Below, piece after piece: positions 63,497-64,000 of a stretch of 64,000 bases of DNA. Within the stretch, counting starts at the first letter, position 1. The number at the start of each line of letters is the position of its first letter. The stretch is from Geobacteraceae bacterium (GTDB lineage: Bacteria; Desulfobacterota; Desulfuromonadia; Geobacterales; DSM-12255). The DNA is taken from contig JACABD010000017.1 of assembly GCA_013377075.1 (NCBI GenBank), positions 1 through 64,000 of the forward strand, in the 5' to 3' direction. The notes under the pieces are model-generated. The model searched no databases. It saw nothing but the letters and a program-made list of their open reading frames with translations, and had not been told where the DNA came from. A program made the translations under genes and the position numbers.

Positions 63497-64000
63497 TTGC
63501 ACGAAATACTCAAGCAATATCTGGAAATCCACGGCTACTGGGTTCTCTTCATCTGGACATTTCTTGAAGGTGAGGCAGGGCTTATCTTTGCCGGGTTTCT
63601 TGCCTTTCAGGGTTACTTCTCTGTCCCTGCAGTCATGGCAACTTCCTTTGCAGGGGCGTTCTGCGGCGACCAGTTCTATTTCTATCTGGGCAGATATAAA
63701 GGTCCCTATCTCCTCAGCCATTCGCACTTTCTTGTCAAAAAACTGCGTAAGGGGCTGAAACTGATAGAGCGCTACGGCAATCTGGTTGCTTTCACATCAC
63801 GATTTACCTACGGATTCAGGCTGGTTCTGCCGATAATTCTCGGCATGACATCATTTCCCGGCAGAAGGTTTTTGTGGTTGAACCTTTTGAGCGCTTTCTC
63901 CTGGTCAATCATCTTTACACTGACAGGCTATCTCTTTGGAAAAAGCGCTGAATTCTTTGTCGGAAAAGATGTAAAGCGTTACGAACATTATCTTTTTGCA
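63497..64000 (+). CDS. DedA-family membrane protein (partial, runs off right end)
   Basis: 168 residues from a TTG start at 63497, with GGAGG five bases upstream. DedA signature segments are present: FLEGEAGLIFAGFLAF, FAGAFCGDQFYFYLGR and RFTYGFRLVLPIILGMT. DedA proteins help recycle undecaprenyl-phosphate or phospholipids across the inner membrane. An ATG at 63486 is in another frame and does not fit. The C-terminus is outside the window. Confidence 0.85.
   Translation, partial: MHEILKQYLEIHGYWVLFIWTFLEGEAGLIFAGFLAFQGYFSVPAVMATSFAGAFCGDQFYFYLGRYKGPYLLSHSHFLVKKLRKGLKLIERYGNLVAFTSRFTYGFRLVLPIILGMTSFPGRRFLWLNLLSAFSWSIIFTLTGYLFGKSAEFFVGKDVKRYEHYLFA

Noticed and set aside
63486-63758. 90-codon plus-strand frame at the right end
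   Set aside because: Overlaps the DedA frame, which has the family motifs and runs to the window end.
1-64000. CRISPR array, insertion sequence, prophage or tRNA genes
   Set aside because: No regularly spaced repeats, transposase, integrase or tRNA cloverleaf other than the tmRNA was seen by eye.

Overview
The window looks like chromosomal DNA of a Geobacter-type deltaproteobacterium (Desulfuromonadia/Geobacterales). The reasons are a very short type IV pilin (mature form about 58 residues) followed by a separate PilA-C-like partner, a B12-dependent ribonucleotide reductase, an hgcAB mercury-methylation pair, several B12-type radical SAM enzymes, and a tmRNA encoding the tag ADNYDYAVAA. Genes are packed tightly, with many ATGA or GTGA overlaps, and most lie on the minus strand. 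No stretch over 300 bases lacks a gene. No insertion sequence, prophage, CRISPR array or tRNA gene was seen.

Layout. 1-1655 (+): tail of an FAD/NAD(P) iron-sulfur oxidoreductase subunit, a ribbon-helix-helix regulator and a SPASM radical SAM enzyme resembling tungsten-enzyme maturases. 1701-13680 (-): GIY-YIG protein, SbcCD-like repair pair, ScpB/ScpA, TrpS, site-2 protease, a SPOR-like stub, ArgS, a Cys-rich 60-residue protein, an FtsB-like protein, UDP-xylose synthase and UDP-glucose dehydrogenase. 13867-21310: TrmO (+), then RsmA, TsaD, PhoH, a lipoprotein, a cysteine-desulfurase-like enzyme, a beta-helix protein and a GAF-GGDEF protein (-). 21458-26926 (+): nrdJ with probable NrdR boxes, nitroreductase, RRM protein, a 50-residue membrane peptide and an M3 peptidase. 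26936-31556 (-): sppA, orphan dppBC, an unknown gene and hgcAB. 31620-37155: a phosphodiesterase (+), an unusual coupled operon including a 32-residue membrane peptide and an MlaF-like ATPase, an AcuC-type deacetylase and a DUF4410-like protein.

37251-47766 (-) is a ten-gene fatty-acid/polyketide-like operon. Its genes are ACP, polysaccharide deacetylase lipoprotein, active ketosynthase, a ketosynthase-like protein without the catalytic Cys and His, a second ACP, a condensation-domain-like acyltransferase, an FAD oxidoreductase, a B12-type radical SAM enzyme, an acyl-AMP ligase and a second B12-type radical SAM enzyme. No dedicated ketoreductase, dehydratase or thioesterase is present, so the cluster probably borrows housekeeping fatty-acid enzymes. 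I cannot assign its product. It is the best candidate here for an undescribed system.

48007-52066: tmRNA with smpB, a DUF255 thioredoxin-fold protein, a ComEA-like HhH protein and a cytidylate-kinase-like/BON fusion. 52113-63342 (-) is a type IV pilus locus: two pilin genes, PilA-C-like, ABC transporter genes resembling Myxococcus pilI-pilG-pilH, then a TMTC-like membrane glycosyltransferase, a UbiA-family prenyltransferase, a methyltransferase, an acetyltransferase and three glycosyltransferases. This arrangement suggests glycan synthesis linked to pilus assembly. A DedA-family gene runs off the right end (+).
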